Assembly: GCA_002398565.1 (NCBI GenBank) | Contig: DGZP01000023.1 | Coordinates: 5,713-38,201, forward strand | DNA: 32,489 bases | Direction: 5' to 3' | From: Proteiniphilum sp. UBA4977 | Lineage (GTDB): Bacteria > Bacteroidota > Bacteroidia > Bacteroidales > Dysgonomonadaceae | Shown here: in pieces, positions 23,625-32,489 of the stretch | Numbering within the stretch: position 1 is the stretch's first letter | Layout: each line of letters begins with the position of its first letter | The notes under the pieces: generated by a model | Seen by the model: the letters and a program-made list of their open reading frames with translations, nothing else | What the model was told of the DNA's origin: nothing | The model's database searches: none | Translations under genes and position numbers: made by a program

Positions 23625-25223
23625 ATGAAGATGATCATAGAGAGATTGGTTTATACGGCCCTGCTGGCGATGAGCGTATCATTCCTTTGTGCACAGGACA
23701 GAAAGGGGATCGATTTCTACGAAGCAGGCGATTATTCCGCGGCAAAATCTTTTTTTTTAAAGAATGGCACTACCGATGCGGTCAGCCATTTCTATCTGGG
23801 AGATATTTATTTTAAGGAAAAGAAGACCGATTCGGCGCAATACTATTTCCGCAAAGGACTGGAAGTTGACCCTGAAAACATATACAACAGGATCGGACTG
23901 GGCAAAGTGATCCTTGCTCAAACGGGATCGGCTGACGAACTGAACAAAATCGCCAAAGAGAAGAAAAATAGAAAAAATGGTACCGTGCTGACCATGATCG
24001 CAGAAGCATACATGGATAACGGTCAAACGAAGGAAGCATTGTCACAGGTGGATCAAGTCATAAAGGCAGACAGCAAAAACCCAAGACCCTACATGCTGAA
24101 GGGAGATATAATAGCTTCACAGGGAGACACCGGCGAGGCAGCTACATTGTATGAAAATGCACGCTATTTTGATGCAAGCTACAAACCAGCCTATGTAAAA
24201 CTGGCACGATTGTATGAAAATATCAAGACGCAAGTCGCTCTCGATTATCTGAAACAAGTTATCGAACTGGATCCCTCATATGTTCCGGGGCAATTCGCCT
24301 ATAGCCAGATTAATTACAGGAAAGGGTTTTATCCGGAATCACTGAATGCCTTTAAAAAGTATCTAGCTTTGGTGGAGCCCGATGCAAAGGATTACGAACG
24401 ATACGCTACTGTGCTGTACTTCAACAAGATGTATAAGGAAGCGATTGAAGCGATTGAAAGAGCGCCCGACAACCTTGTGATGGACCGCCTGAAGACTTAT
24501 GCTTTTTTTGAATTGGGCGAGTATGTAGCGGCGCTTGAAAGCGCGACTAAATTCTTCGGGAAATACGACAAACGTGACTTCATTACGCAGGACTACACCT
24601 ACTATGCACAAATATTGAACCAAAATAAAAAATTTGCCGAGGCGGCTGATGCCTATATAGAAGCCTACAAGAGGGACGACCACAAGATGGAGTATCTGCA
24701 GGAGGCGGCAAAAGCATACGAAAAGGCGGGTGATTACGACCATGCCATCCAGTATTACCGGATGATACTTGAGAATCATCCGGAACCCTCTCTGGCCGAA
24801 TATTATTTGCTGGGGACCGCCTATTATTCAGCAGGAACAACCACAGGTGTCCTTTCGGATGATCCGAATCAGGACCAGCTCCGAAAAAAAGAGTACCTGA
24901 CCGAAGCTGACAAAACATTCAGCAATATGATCGGCCATTTTCCCGATCATTATCTGGGATATCTGATGCGTGCCCGTGCCAACTTTGCACTGGATCCGCA
25001 GGCGGAAGAGGGTCTCGCAGTGCCCTATTACACGAAGGCGCTGGAAATGATGCTGCCCGATGTTGAAAAGCGTAAAAACGACATCCTGGAGTCTTATCGT
25101 TATCTTGGATTCTATCATCTTGGCAAGAACGATGTGACACAAGCAAAACATTTCTGGAACAAGGTACTTGAGTATGATCCAGCCGACGAGACAGCGTTGC
25201 AGGTTATCAAGAGTTTAAAGTAA
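23625..25223 (+). CDS. Exported TPR-repeat protein
   Basis: A 532-residue protein with a signal peptide (MKMIIERLVYTALLAMSVSF, then LCAQD) and successive tetratricopeptide repeats through most of the mature chain: GIDFYEAGDYSAAKSFFLKN, then SHFYLGDIYFKEKKTDSAQY, and near the end YRYLGFYHLGKNDVTQAKHF. This is a protein-protein interaction scaffold, presumably periplasmic or membrane-associated. Its place after exbB-exbD-exbD-tonB and the PstS-like gene suggests it works with the Ton complex; such a set is, as I recall, common in Bacteroidetes. Only 11 bases separate it from nuoA. Confidence 0.88.
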   Translation: MKMIIERLVYTALLAMSVSFLCAQDRKGIDFYEAGDYSAAKSFFLKNGTTDAVSHFYLGDIYFKEKKTDSAQYYFRKGLEVDPENIYNRIGLGKVILAQTGSADELNKIAKEKKNRKNGTVLTMIAEAYMDNGQTKEALSQVDQVIKADSKNPRPYMLKGDIIASQGDTGEAATLYENARYFDASYKPAYVKLARLYENIKTQVALDYLKQVIELDPSYVPGQFAYSQINYRKGFYPESLNAFKKYLALVEPDAKDYERYATVLYFNKMYKEAIEAIERAPDNLVMDRLKTYAFFELGEYVAALESATKFFGKYDKRDFITQDYTYYAQILNQNKKFAEAADAYIEAYKRDDHKMEYLQEAAKAYEKAGDYDHAIQYYRMILENHPEPSLAEYYLLGTAYYSAGTTTGVLSDDPNQDQLRKKEYLTEADKTFSNMIGHFPDHYLGYLMRARANFALDPQAEEGLAVPYYTKALEMMLPDVEKRKNDILESYRYLGFYHLGKNDVTQAKHFWNKVLEYDPADETALQVIKSLK

Positions 25224-25234
25224 GTAAATCATAT

Positions 25235-25603
25235 ATGACAGATAGCACTTTTTTTGTTGTCGTTCTCCTGGCAGGAATTACACTGGTTGCAGGGGGGCTG
25301 GGGTTGGCATTGCTGATCTCGCCGAAGTCACTCAATTTTCAGAAAGGAGAGCCCTACGAGTGCGGACTCCCCACTCACGGCACGTCGTGGATGCAATTCA
25401 GGGTAGGCTATTATTTGTATGCCATTCTCTTTCTGATGTTCGACGTGGAGATTATCTTTTTGTTTCCCTGGGCCACCATAGTCCGTAGTCTGGGAATGAC
25501 GGGGCTGGCAAGTATCCTTATATTTATAGCAATTCTAAGCCTGGGCCTCGCCTATGCATGGAAAAAAGGAGTTTTGGAATGGAAGTCAGAGATATCAAAA
25601 TAA
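25235..25603 (+). CDS. nuoA: NADH-quinone oxidoreductase subunit A
   Basis: Small membrane subunit at the junction between the peripheral and membrane arms of complex I. The 122-residue product has three transmembrane helices and the family block YECGLPTHGTSWMQFRVGYY, with the conserved Cys loop near the quinone site, and FDVEIIFLFPWA in the second helix with the acidic pair. First gene of the nuo set. It overlaps nuoB by 25 bases. Confidence 0.95.
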   Translation: MTDSTFFVVVLLAGITLVAGGLGLALLISPKSLNFQKGEPYECGLPTHGTSWMQFRVGYYLYAILFLMFDVEIIFLFPWATIVRSLGMTGLASILIFIAILSLGLAYAWKKGVLEWKSEISK

Positions 25604-26223
25604 AAGCGTTTCCGGCCGAAGAGTTCAAGGATAATGAAACCCTTCAGCAATATATTGATGCATTCAAAAAGGAGGGTGGTAGTGTAATTGTCGGCAAACT
25701 CGATCAGCTGATAGACTGGGGCCGTGCCAATTCGCTTTGGCCTCTCGCTTTTGCCACCAGCTGCTGTGGAATTGAATTTATGGCAGCGGCCTCCGCGCAT
25801 TACGACCTTTCCCGCTTCGGAATGGAGGTCACCCGCAACAGTCCCCGCCAGGCCGACGTGATGGTGGTGGCAGGAACCATCGTGAACAAAATGGCACCAC
25901 TGCTTCGCAGGGTGTACGACCAGATGGCAGAACCGAAATATGTGGTGGCCATGGGGGCCTGTGCCATTTCGGGAGGACCTTTCAAGAACTCCTACAACGT
26001 AATACAGGGCGTAGACCGCATTGTACCGGTAGATGTGTTCATCCCCGGATGCCCGCCACGTCCCGAATCATTGTTCTACGGACTGTTGCAATTACAAAGA
26101 AAGGTAAGAATAGAGCGTTTTTTCGGCAACAAAAGGATCAAAAGAAATTATCGGCCCGAAACGCTGATTCACCCGGAGACGGGGGAATCCATTGATCCGC
26201 AAATTGATTTCGACAATGAATAA
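25579..26223 (+). CDS. nuoB: NADH-quinone oxidoreductase subunit B
   Basis: Carries the terminal Fe-S cluster N2 that passes electrons to quinone. The 214-residue product has the cluster cysteines: the tandem pair in FATSCCGIEFM, one in GACAISGGPF and one in PGCPPRPESLFYG. The frame extends up to 25558, but ATG 25579 is preferred because a good AAGGAG ribosome site (25566-25571) sits seven bases before it, inside the end of nuoA. The overlap implies translational coupling. The tail (FFGNKRIKRNYRPETLIHPE) is longer than in E. coli. Confidence 0.95.
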   Translation: MEVRDIKIKAFPAEEFKDNETLQQYIDAFKKEGGSVIVGKLDQLIDWGRANSLWPLAFATSCCGIEFMAAASAHYDLSRFGMEVTRNSPRQADVMVVAGTIVNKMAPLLRRVYDQMAEPKYVVAMGACAISGGPFKNSYNVIQGVDRIVPVDVFIPGCPPRPESLFYGLLQLQRKVRIERFFGNKRIKRNYRPETLIHPETGESIDPQIDFDNE

Positions 26224-27877
26224 TCGGGACGAAACCGACAAAACAATGATGGATATCACACAAATCATACAAAGAATCGCACCTGATGCGCAGATAGAGG
26301 AACGGCAAAAGCTTACTGTCACCGTAAAGCCCGGACAGCTGCACCGGGTAGTGGAGGCACTGTACCGGAACGAAGAGCTTCCTTTCGACTATCTGGTAAG
26401 CCTTACGGGAATGGACTGGGGAGAGACGCTGGGAGTCATTTACCAGTTCTCTTCCTCCGCCGATCTTACGCAGGAAGTAGTTATAATGACCGCTACTGCC
26501 GATCGCGAAAACCCGCTGTTGTATTCCATCACCGACTTCTATGAGACGGCTCATCTGAACGAACGCGAAGTGTATGCCCTGTTCGGCATCCGCTTTATCA
26601 ACAACCCCGACATGCGTCGGTTTCTGTTGAATGATCAGTGGAAAGGTTTCCCTTTCCGCAAGGATTACAAACACGATGCCGGGTTAAATCCGGTAACCGT
26701 GATCAGCAGCGAGATCGTGGACCTTGCTCCCTGCATCAGGGAGACAGCCGGTGGAAAGCTGATAGAAGAAAATAATCCGGTGTTTGATGCGGAAGACTAT
26801 ATCGTGAACATCGGCCCACAACACCCCTCCACGCACGGCGTGATGCACTTCAGGACATCGCTCGACGGTGAGATCGTAAAAAAGGTGGATGTGCACAGTG
26901 GATATATACACCGGGGAATTGAAAAGTTGTGCGAAAGCATGACCTACCCGCAGATGCTGCACCTGACCGACCGTCTCGACTATCTGTCGGCCAACATCAA
27001 TCGCCATGCCCTGTGCATATGCATAGAGAAGGCAGCAGAGATAGAAGTCCCCGAGCGGGCACTGTATATCCGTACCATCATGGATGAGCTGCAGCGTATC
27101 AGTTCCCACCTTCTCGCCTGGGCTACGCACTGTAACGATCTTGGCGCTACCACTGCGTTTATTTATGGCATGCGTGAAAGGGAACACATTCTCGATATTT
27201 TTGACAAGACCTGTGGCGGCCGGCTCATCATCAACCAAAATGTGGTGGGCGGGGTCATGTTCGACCTTTATCCGGACTTCCAGAAAGATGTGAAAGCATT
27301 CATCCCATATATGCGCGGGAGGCTGAAGGAGTACGACAACTTCTTTTCACACAATGCCATTGCCCTGGGCCGCATGGTGCATATCGGACTTCTCAGCCGG
27401 GAGGATGCCATCAGCTACGGTGTCACCGGTCCCGCCGGAAGAGCTTCTGGGTGGTCGTGCGATGTACGCAGGTACAAACCCTATGCACTGTATGACCGCG
27501 TGGAGTTCAAGGAAATTGTACGCACCGAAGGCGACTCATATGCACGCTATCTGAACCGGCTCAACGAAATAGCCGAGTCGCTTCACATCATTGAGCAGCT
27601 GATCGACAACATTCCTTCAGGCGAGATATGCGCCAAGGTGAAGCCAATAATCCGTGTTCCCGCGGGTCAATTCTTTCAAAGCGTGGAAACGGGAAAAGGC
27701 GAGTTTGGTGTATTCATAGAGAGCAATGGTGATAAAAACCCTTACCGTGTAAAATTCCGGTCCCCCTCACTATCGGCTGTTTCAGTGATTCCCTTGATCT
27801 GTAAGGGTGCCTTTCTCTCAGACCTCATCGGTATCACCGGATCAATGGATTTTGTAATCCCCGACATTGACCGATAG
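26216..27877 (+). CDS. nuoCD: NADH-quinone oxidoreductase fused subunit C/D
   Basis: Fusion of the 30-kDa (NuoC) and 49-kDa (NuoD) subunits forming the quinone-binding peripheral module. The NuoC part covers about residues 20-165 (LNEREVYALFGIRF, then GFPFRKDY). A short linker leads into NuoD (about 190-553) with the quinone-site GPQHPSTHGVMHFR, SGYIHRGIEKL and the usual C-terminal Arg (PDIDR). ATG 26216 overlaps the nuoB stop by eight bases and is preferred to an upstream TTG at 26192; internal ATGs at 26246 and 26249 are alternatives. No nuoE, nuoF or nuoG follows: nuoH comes next after 43 bases. Confidence 0.94.
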   Translation: MNNRDETDKTMMDITQIIQRIAPDAQIEERQKLTVTVKPGQLHRVVEALYRNEELPFDYLVSLTGMDWGETLGVIYQFSSSADLTQEVVIMTATADRENPLLYSITDFYETAHLNEREVYALFGIRFINNPDMRRFLLNDQWKGFPFRKDYKHDAGLNPVTVISSEIVDLAPCIRETAGGKLIEENNPVFDAEDYIVNIGPQHPSTHGVMHFRTSLDGEIVKKVDVHSGYIHRGIEKLCESMTYPQMLHLTDRLDYLSANINRHALCICIEKAAEIEVPERALYIRTIMDELQRISSHLLAWATHCNDLGATTAFIYGMREREHILDIFDKTCGGRLIINQNVVGGVMFDLYPDFQKDVKAFIPYMRGRLKEYDNFFSHNAIALGRMVHIGLLSREDAISYGVTGPAGRASGWSCDVRRYKPYALYDRVEFKEIVRTEGDSYARYLNRLNEIAESLHIIEQLIDNIPSGEICAKVKPIIRVPAGQFFQSVETGKGEFGVFIESNGDKNPYRVKFRSPSLSAVSVIPLICKGAFLSDLIGITGSMDFVIPDIDR

Positions 27878-27920
27878 AGACAGATAACAATAATAAAGGA
27901 AATTAAACCGATTGAAAACG

Positions 27921-29045
27921 ATGCTGATCTATTCACAACCCCTGGAGCTGACAAAACTCCTTGCGGCGATTGATAATTTTTTACAGGGCCATCTCTCTCC
28001 GGGTTGGGCTGTCCCGGTGAAAGGTATACTGGTGGGCATTCTGCTCCTCGCGGCATATGCCATTATTGCGTTGGCACTTATATATATTGAACGTAAGGTA
28101 GCCGCCTTCTTTCAGGCACGTCTGGGTCCCAACAGGCTGGGAAAGTATGGAACTATCCAGTCACTGGCCGACATGATCAAGATCCTGATCAAGGAGGTTA
28201 TCCATATAAGGAAAGCAGATAAACTACTGTTCTATGCCGCTCCCTTCTTTGTGATTGTAGCTTCTGTCCTTGCGTTCGGGGCCCTTCCCTTTGGAATAAA
28301 CCTGCATGCACTCGATTTTAATATCGGGGTATTCTACCTGCTGGCAGTATCATCACTGGGGATCATCGGTATATTGCTGGCGGGATGGTCGAGCAACAAC
28401 AAATACTCCATGATCGGCGCCATGCGCAGCGGAGCCCAGTTTATCAGCTATGAGCTCTCTGCCGGATTTTCCCTGATGACCATCGTGGTGCTGAGCGGGA
28501 GCATGCAGTTCTCGGAGATCATTGAGGGTCAGCGATACTGCTGGAATCTGTTTAACGGACACCTGCCGGCGATGATCGCGTTCGTCATATACCTGATCTC
28601 TGGCCATGCCGAGACCAACCGTGGCCCCTTCGACCTTCCCGAAGCCGAGTCGGAACTCACCGCAGGTTATCACACCGAATACTCCGGATTACAGTTCAGT
28701 TTTTTCTACCTGTCAGAGTATCTCAACATGTTCATCGTGGCCGCCGTAGCCGCCACAGTCTTCCTGGGAGGATGGATGCCCGTGCAGATAAAAGGCTGGG
28801 AGGCATTCAATCAGGTAATGTGGTACATCCCCTCCTGGGCATGGTTCTTTGGAAAAGCAGGTTTGCTGATGTTTTTCAGTTTGTGGGTACGCTGGTCCTT
28901 TCCGCGGCTGCGTATTGACCTGCTGCTGAATCTGGAGTGGAAATACCTGCTACCCATAAACCTGGCAAACCTGCTGGTGATGGTGGTAATTGTCTTGTCG
29001 GGATTCACACTGACAGATCTTTTTCCGGCCCTATTCGGTAAATAA
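27921..29045 (+). CDS. nuoH: NADH-quinone oxidoreductase subunit H
   Basis: Membrane subunit that forms the entrance of the quinone chamber. The 374-residue product has eight or so helices and the conserved loops IYIERKVAAFFQARLGPNR and, later, AETNRGPFDLPEAESELTAG, with the acidic residues that face the quinone cavity. ATG 27921 replaces a TTG nine bases upstream. Slightly longer than E. coli NuoH (325) because of an extended N-terminus and loops. Confidence 0.95.
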   Translation: MLIYSQPLELTKLLAAIDNFLQGHLSPGWAVPVKGILVGILLLAAYAIIALALIYIERKVAAFFQARLGPNRLGKYGTIQSLADMIKILIKEVIHIRKADKLLFYAAPFFVIVASVLAFGALPFGINLHALDFNIGVFYLLAVSSLGIIGILLAGWSSNNKYSMIGAMRSGAQFISYELSAGFSLMTIVVLSGSMQFSEIIEGQRYCWNLFNGHLPAMIAFVIYLISGHAETNRGPFDLPEAESELTAGYHTEYSGLQFSFFYLSEYLNMFIVAAVAATVFLGGWMPVQIKGWEAFNQVMWYIPSWAWFFGKAGLLMFFSLWVRWSFPRLRIDLLLNLEWKYLLPINLANLLVMVVIVLSGFTLTDLFPALFGK

Positions 29046-29079
29046 TATGTTTAATCCAACAGCGTAAGTTCAAACTGAT

Positions 29080-29598
29080 ATGAAGTTTATACAATATATA
29101 GGAGGTATCTTCACCGCCCTGAGATCGCTCGCAGGGGGAATGATCGTCACCTGGAAGGAGCTGCTGACACCCAAGGTCACGATGGAGTATCCGGAAAACA
29201 GAAAAACGCTGGTCATCTCGGACCGCTGGCGTTCGGAGCTGATCATGCCGCACGACGAAAATAACGAACACGCCTGCACTGCCTGCGGCATTTGCATGAT
29301 CAACTGCCCGAATGGTACCATCCAGGTGACTTCGTCGTCGATAGACACCGAAGATGGCAAAAAAAAGAAGATACTGGATAAGCACCTCTGGGACTACGGA
29401 AGTTGTACCTTCTGCAATCTGTGCGTGATCACCTGCCCGTCTGACGCCATTATCTTCAACAATGACTTTGAGGGAGCCCTGTTCGACAGAAGCAAGCTTT
29501 TGCATCGCCTCAATCATGAAGGATCGAAGCTGCGCGACAGAAAGAAGGAAGCATCCACCCTTGACACATCCGCAAAAAAAGAAAATAAAGAAGCATGA
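29080..29598 (+). CDS. nuoI: NADH-quinone oxidoreductase subunit I (2x[4Fe-4S])
   Basis: Electron-transfer subunit of the hydrophilic arm, 172 residues, with two ferredoxin-type motifs, CTACGICMINCPNG and CTFCNLCVITCPSD. With the NADH module absent, electrons must enter here or through NuoB from another donor. The gene ends in an ATGA overlap with nuoJ. The C-terminal tail is Lys-rich and presumably flexible. Confidence 0.95.
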   Translation: MKFIQYIGGIFTALRSLAGGMIVTWKELLTPKVTMEYPENRKTLVISDRWRSELIMPHDENNEHACTACGICMINCPNGTIQVTSSSIDTEDGKKKKILDKHLWDYGSCTFCNLCVITCPSDAIIFNNDFEGALFDRSKLLHRLNHEGSKLRDRKKEASTLDTSAKKENKEA

Positions 29599-30134
29599 CG
29601 GAACAAATTATATTTTATCTGCTGGCCATTGTGGTCACAGTCTTTTCGATTCTGGCAGTGACAAGCAAACGGATTGTCCGCTCGGCCACATACCTGTTGT
29701 TTGTGCTACTGGCCACTGCCGGACTCTACATGCTGCTGGGTTATTATTTCCTGTTTGCCGTGCAGGTGTCGGTCTATGCCGGCGGAATCATGGTGCTGTT
29801 TATCATGGCCATCTTTCTCACTCACAAGCCAGGCAACAACGTCAGTATCAAACAGGGCTGGAGAGTTCGTTTGTCTTTGCTGCTATCGGTTGCAGGGCTG
29901 TTGTTATGTGGTGAGATTATCCTGAATAATACCATCGGGATAGTCCGGTTTGCCGGCAAGGAGGAACCGACCATGCAGCAAATTGGTACCGCCATGCTGG
30001 GAACGGGAAAACAGCAGTATTTACTCTCATTCGAGATGATGAGCATCCTGCTGCTTGCCTGCATTGTGGGTGCCATACTGATTGCCCGGAAAACGAAGAC
30101 AGAAAAGAATGAACCAAACGAGACGGAACTATAA
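29595..30134 (+). CDS. nuoJ: NADH-quinone oxidoreductase subunit J
   Basis: 179-residue membrane subunit with five helices; YLLFVLLATAGLYMLLGYYF and VSVYAGGIMVLFIMAIFLT are the characteristic segments, the latter with the pi-bulge helix. The start overlaps the nuoI stop by four bases. It ends two bases before nuoK. Confidence 0.94.
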   Translation: MTEQIIFYLLAIVVTVFSILAVTSKRIVRSATYLLFVLLATAGLYMLLGYYFLFAVQVSVYAGGIMVLFIMAIFLTHKPGNNVSIKQGWRVRLSLLLSVAGLLLCGEIILNNTIGIVRFAGKEEPTMQQIGTAMLGTGKQQYLLSFEMMSILLLACIVGAILIARKTKTEKNEPNETEL

Positions 30135-30136
30135 AT

Positions 30137-30472
30137 ATGGGAGAACTACTGATCAATAATACAGGAGTACCGGTACTGGCTTATCAGCTGGTGAGCCTGA
30201 TCATGTTTTTTGCCGGTATCTACGGCTTCTTCACCCGCAGGAACTTAATGATGATACTTATTTCTGTGGAGCTGATACTCAATGCCGCCGATATTAATTT
30301 TGCGGTATTTAACCGGTATCTCTATCCCGGTGAGATGGAGGGTATGTTTTTTGCATTGTTCACTATTGCCATTGCAGCTTGTGAGACTGCGGTGGCCATC
30401 GCCATCATCATCAACGTATACCGGAATTTTGGAAATGCCGAAGTGGATAACCTCAAAAAGATGAAAGGATAG
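30137..30472 (+). CDS. nuoK: NADH-quinone oxidoreductase subunit K
   Basis: 111-residue MrpC-like membrane subunit with three helices. It carries the conserved Glu in MMILISVELILNAADINF and the second acidic site in FTIAIAACETAVAIAII, both on the central polar axis. About ten residues longer at the N-terminus than E. coli NuoK. Confidence 0.95.
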   Translation: MGELLINNTGVPVLAYQLVSLIMFFAGIYGFFTRRNLMMILISVELILNAADINFAVFNRYLYPGEMEGMFFALFTIAIAACETAVAIAIIINVYRNFGNAEVDNLKKMKG

Positions 30473-30476
30473 ACGC

Positions 30477-32378
30477 ATGGAATATACACTCATGATACTA
30501 CTTCTGCCCCTGGTCTCCTTCGTGCTTTTGGGTCTGTCCGGCAACAAACTGAGTCACAAGACATCGGGAATGATCGGGACGGGAAGCCTCCTGATGGTGG
30601 CACTGCTCTCCTTTTATGCAGCAGGGGAGTACTTCACGACACAAAAAGTCGATGCTATTTTTCAAACACTGGTACCGCTGAATGTGCCCTGGCTCAATAT
30701 GGGTGCCAATCTGCATATCGATATGGGAATCCTGCTCGATCCGCTCTCGGTGATGATGCTGGTGGTGATCTCCACCGTCTCGCTGATGGTGCATATCTAC
30801 AGCCTGGGTTACATGAAGGGAGAAAGGGGATTTCAGCGTTACTACGCCTTCCTCTCCCTCTTTACTTTTTCGATGATGGGATTGGTGTTGTCGACCAATA
30901 TTTTTCAGATGTACATCTTCTGGGAGCTGGTGGGTGTCTCCTCCTACCTGCTCATTGGTTTCTATTATACAAAACCGGCTGCCGTAGCGGCTTCCAAAAA
31001 GGCATTCATTGTGACCCGCTTTGCCGACATGTTTTTCCTGATCGGTATTCTGGTACTCTCCTACTTTACGCAGACCTTTGATTTCGGCACGCTCACATCG
31101 GGTAACAGTGCCATTTTTCAACAGGCTGTCTCGGCACAATTCTTGGGAGCCTCGGCACTTGTATGGGCCATGGCACTTATCTTCATCGGCGGTGCCGGCA
31201 AGTCTGCCATGTTCCCCCTGCATATCTGGCTGCCCGATGCGATGGAGGGCCCTACTCCGGTATCGGCGCTGATCCATGCAGCCACCATGGTGGTGGCCGG
31301 CGTCTACCTGGTGGCACGGCTCTTTCCCGTCTATGTGCTGTTTACACCGCAGGTACTGGAAGGGATTGCCTATGTGGGTGCCTTCACATCGATGTTCGCG
31401 GCGGTCATTGCCATTGTGCAGACCGATATCAAACGGGTACTGGCATTTTCCACCATCTCCCAGATCGGCTTTATGATGGTGGCACTTGGTGTCTCGAAAT
31501 TCGATGGACATGAGGGGTTGGGATATATGGCTTCCCTGTTCCATCTCTTCACCCATGCCATGTTCAAGGCACTGCTGTTCCTGGGGGCGGGCTCTGTGAT
31601 TCATGCCGTTCATAGCAACGAGATGGAGAAGATGGGAGGATTACGCAAGCAGATGCCGGTAACCCACCTCACTTTCCTGGCCGCGTGCCTCGCCATTGCG
31701 GGAATTCCACCCTTTTCCGGTTTTTTCAGCAAGGATGAGATTCTTTCGGCTACCTACCAGTACAACACGGGGCTGGGCATCTGGATGACGCTGGTGGCAG
31801 CACTCACCGCTTTCTATATTTTCAGACTATACTTCTCCATCTTTTGGGGAAAAGAGAAGCAGCATGCACATACTCCCCAGGAGTCGCCCAAATCGATGAC
31901 TTTCCCTCTGATATTTCTGGCAATACCCACACTGCTGGCAGGATTCATCCCCTTTGGTCAATTCGTGACGGCCGACCGTGCACCCTACAGCATACACATG
32001 GACTGGCTGGTAGCGGTGATAAGTGTTATTGTGGCACTTGAAGCCATTTTCATTGCCAGCAAGTTGTATCAGCATCCTGACAAGAAACCGGCAACGGTTC
32101 CTTCCGGCCTGAAAGGATTTCACAAGGCTGCAAGCCATCGTTTTTACGTGGACGAGGTATATCTGCTTATCACCAGAAAGATTCTGTTCAATGGCATCTC
32201 GCGGGCTTTTGCCTGGTTCGACCGCCATGTGGTAGATGGCTTCATCAATGGCCTTGCCACGGCAACCGACTGGTTATCCGTCAGGATCAGGGGCTTTCAG
32301 TCCGGTGAAACAGAGTGGTACGCCTGGGTATTTCTTTTCGGGACCTTGCTGATTACGGCGTGGATGCTGTTTGTTTAA
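30477..32378 (+). CDS. nuoL: NADH-quinone oxidoreductase subunit L
   Basis: Distal antiporter-like ion-translocating subunit, 633 residues. Family features: MYIFWELVGVSSYLLIGFYY with the key Glu, GGAGKSAMFPLHIWLPDAME with the key Lys, PTPVSALIHAATMVVAGVYL, and the second ion-path Lys/His region FHLFTHAMFKALLFLGAGSV. A long C-terminal helix region ends the protein (about 560-633). Four bases after nuoK. Confidence 0.96.
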   Translation: MEYTLMILLLPLVSFVLLGLSGNKLSHKTSGMIGTGSLLMVALLSFYAAGEYFTTQKVDAIFQTLVPLNVPWLNMGANLHIDMGILLDPLSVMMLVVISTVSLMVHIYSLGYMKGERGFQRYYAFLSLFTFSMMGLVLSTNIFQMYIFWELVGVSSYLLIGFYYTKPAAVAASKKAFIVTRFADMFFLIGILVLSYFTQTFDFGTLTSGNSAIFQQAVSAQFLGASALVWAMALIFIGGAGKSAMFPLHIWLPDAMEGPTPVSALIHAATMVVAGVYLVARLFPVYVLFTPQVLEGIAYVGAFTSMFAAVIAIVQTDIKRVLAFSTISQIGFMMVALGVSKFDGHEGLGYMASLFHLFTHAMFKALLFLGAGSVIHAVHSNEMEKMGGLRKQMPVTHLTFLAACLAIAGIPPFSGFFSKDEILSATYQYNTGLGIWMTLVAALTAFYIFRLYFSIFWGKEKQHAHTPQESPKSMTFPLIFLAIPTLLAGFIPFGQFVTADRAPYSIHMDWLVAVISVIVALEAIFIASKLYQHPDKKPATVPSGLKGFHKAASHRFYVDEVYLLITRKILFNGISRAFAWFDRHVVDGFINGLATATDWLSVRIRGFQSGETEWYAWVFLFGTLLITAWMLFV

Positions 32379-32400
32379 ATGATTATAAAGAAATAGAGAT

Positions 32401-32489
32401 ATGAATTTTTTATCCCTCTTCGTTCTCCTTCCGCTGCTGATGATTCTCGCCCTGTTTGTGGCACGAAACAGAAAGCAAGTCTTGGGAAT
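32401..32489 (+). CDS. nuoM: NADH-quinone oxidoreductase subunit M, 5' part
   Basis: The first 29 codons, cut off by the window edge. The hydrophobic start MNFLSLFVLLPLLMILALFV and its position 22 bases after nuoL fit NuoM in the standard nuo order. There is too little sequence to identify it otherwise; position carries most of the call. Confidence 0.75.
   Translation, partial: MNFLSLFVLLPLLMILALFVARNRKQVLG

Noticed and set aside
26192..26215. TTG start giving nuoCD eight more residues
   Set aside because: It lies deep in the nuoB end; ATG 26216 is a normal overlapping start.
30498..31613. Long minus-strand open frame (371 codons)
   Set aside because: It lies wholly inside nuoL, has a His/Gln/Arg-rich composition typical of antisense frames and no recognisable domain.
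1..32489. tRNA or rRNA genes, CRISPR arrays, insertion sequences, prophage or defence genes
   Set aside because: None were recognised on either strand; gene content and spacing look like stable core chromosome.

Overview
The window looks like the chromosome of a Bacteroidetes bacterium, most likely order Bacteroidales (Porphyromonadaceae/Dysgonomonadaceae-like). This is inferred from the gene families: Bacteroidales-type malate dehydrogenase, K+-dependent membrane pyrophosphatase, DUF4270 and DUF4488-like lipoproteins, an exbB-exbD-exbD-tonB set and an NuoEFG-less complex I with a fused NuoCD. Promoters of the TTTG-N18-22-TANNTTTG type and weak Shine-Dalgarno sites point the same way. Nothing looks like phage, plasmid, transposon, CRISPR or a defence island. 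No rRNA or tRNA gene was recognised. The window is core metabolism and bioenergetics, with several poorly characterised passenger genes.

Layout. 1-3423 (minus): hppA then mdh, the latter with its own promoter and a strong terminator at the left edge. 3710-6299 (plus): a ROK-family regulator divergent from hppA, then a PLP-dependent O-acetylhomoserine sulfhydrylase, closed by a bidirectional terminator shared with a convergent small lipoprotein gene (6360-6905, minus). 7098-9934 (plus): a membrane-anchored coiled-coil protein of unknown function and an SLC13/DASS-type Na+-coupled carrier with RCK_C domains. 10016-15719 (minus): panC-panD-MATE-outer-membrane protein-ligA, closely spaced. 15919-18273 (plus, divergent from panC): a degenerate one-domain GT5 'glycogen synthase' and a DUF4270 lipoprotein. 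18396-19067: a short membrane-tethered LuxR-type regulator, followed by a 525-base gene-free, repeat- and hairpin-rich region.

19593-32489 (plus, runs off the end): exbB-exbD-exbD-tonB-PstS-like lipoprotein-TPR protein, then after only 11 bases nuoA-B-CD-H-I-J-K-L-M. The first half uses the proton-motive force to power outer-membrane TonB-dependent transport. The second half is a respiratory ion pump lacking the NADH-oxidising module. Together with the K+-dependent pyrophosphatase and the DASS carrier, the window is rich in ion-gradient generation and use.

No clear-cut new multi-gene system was found. The most interesting points are the GT5 protein that has lost its substrate lysine motif and its whole second domain, helically phased repeats in the panC/GT5 divergent promoter, the repeat-rich region between the LuxR regulator and the Ton genes, and the close Ton-nuo linkage.
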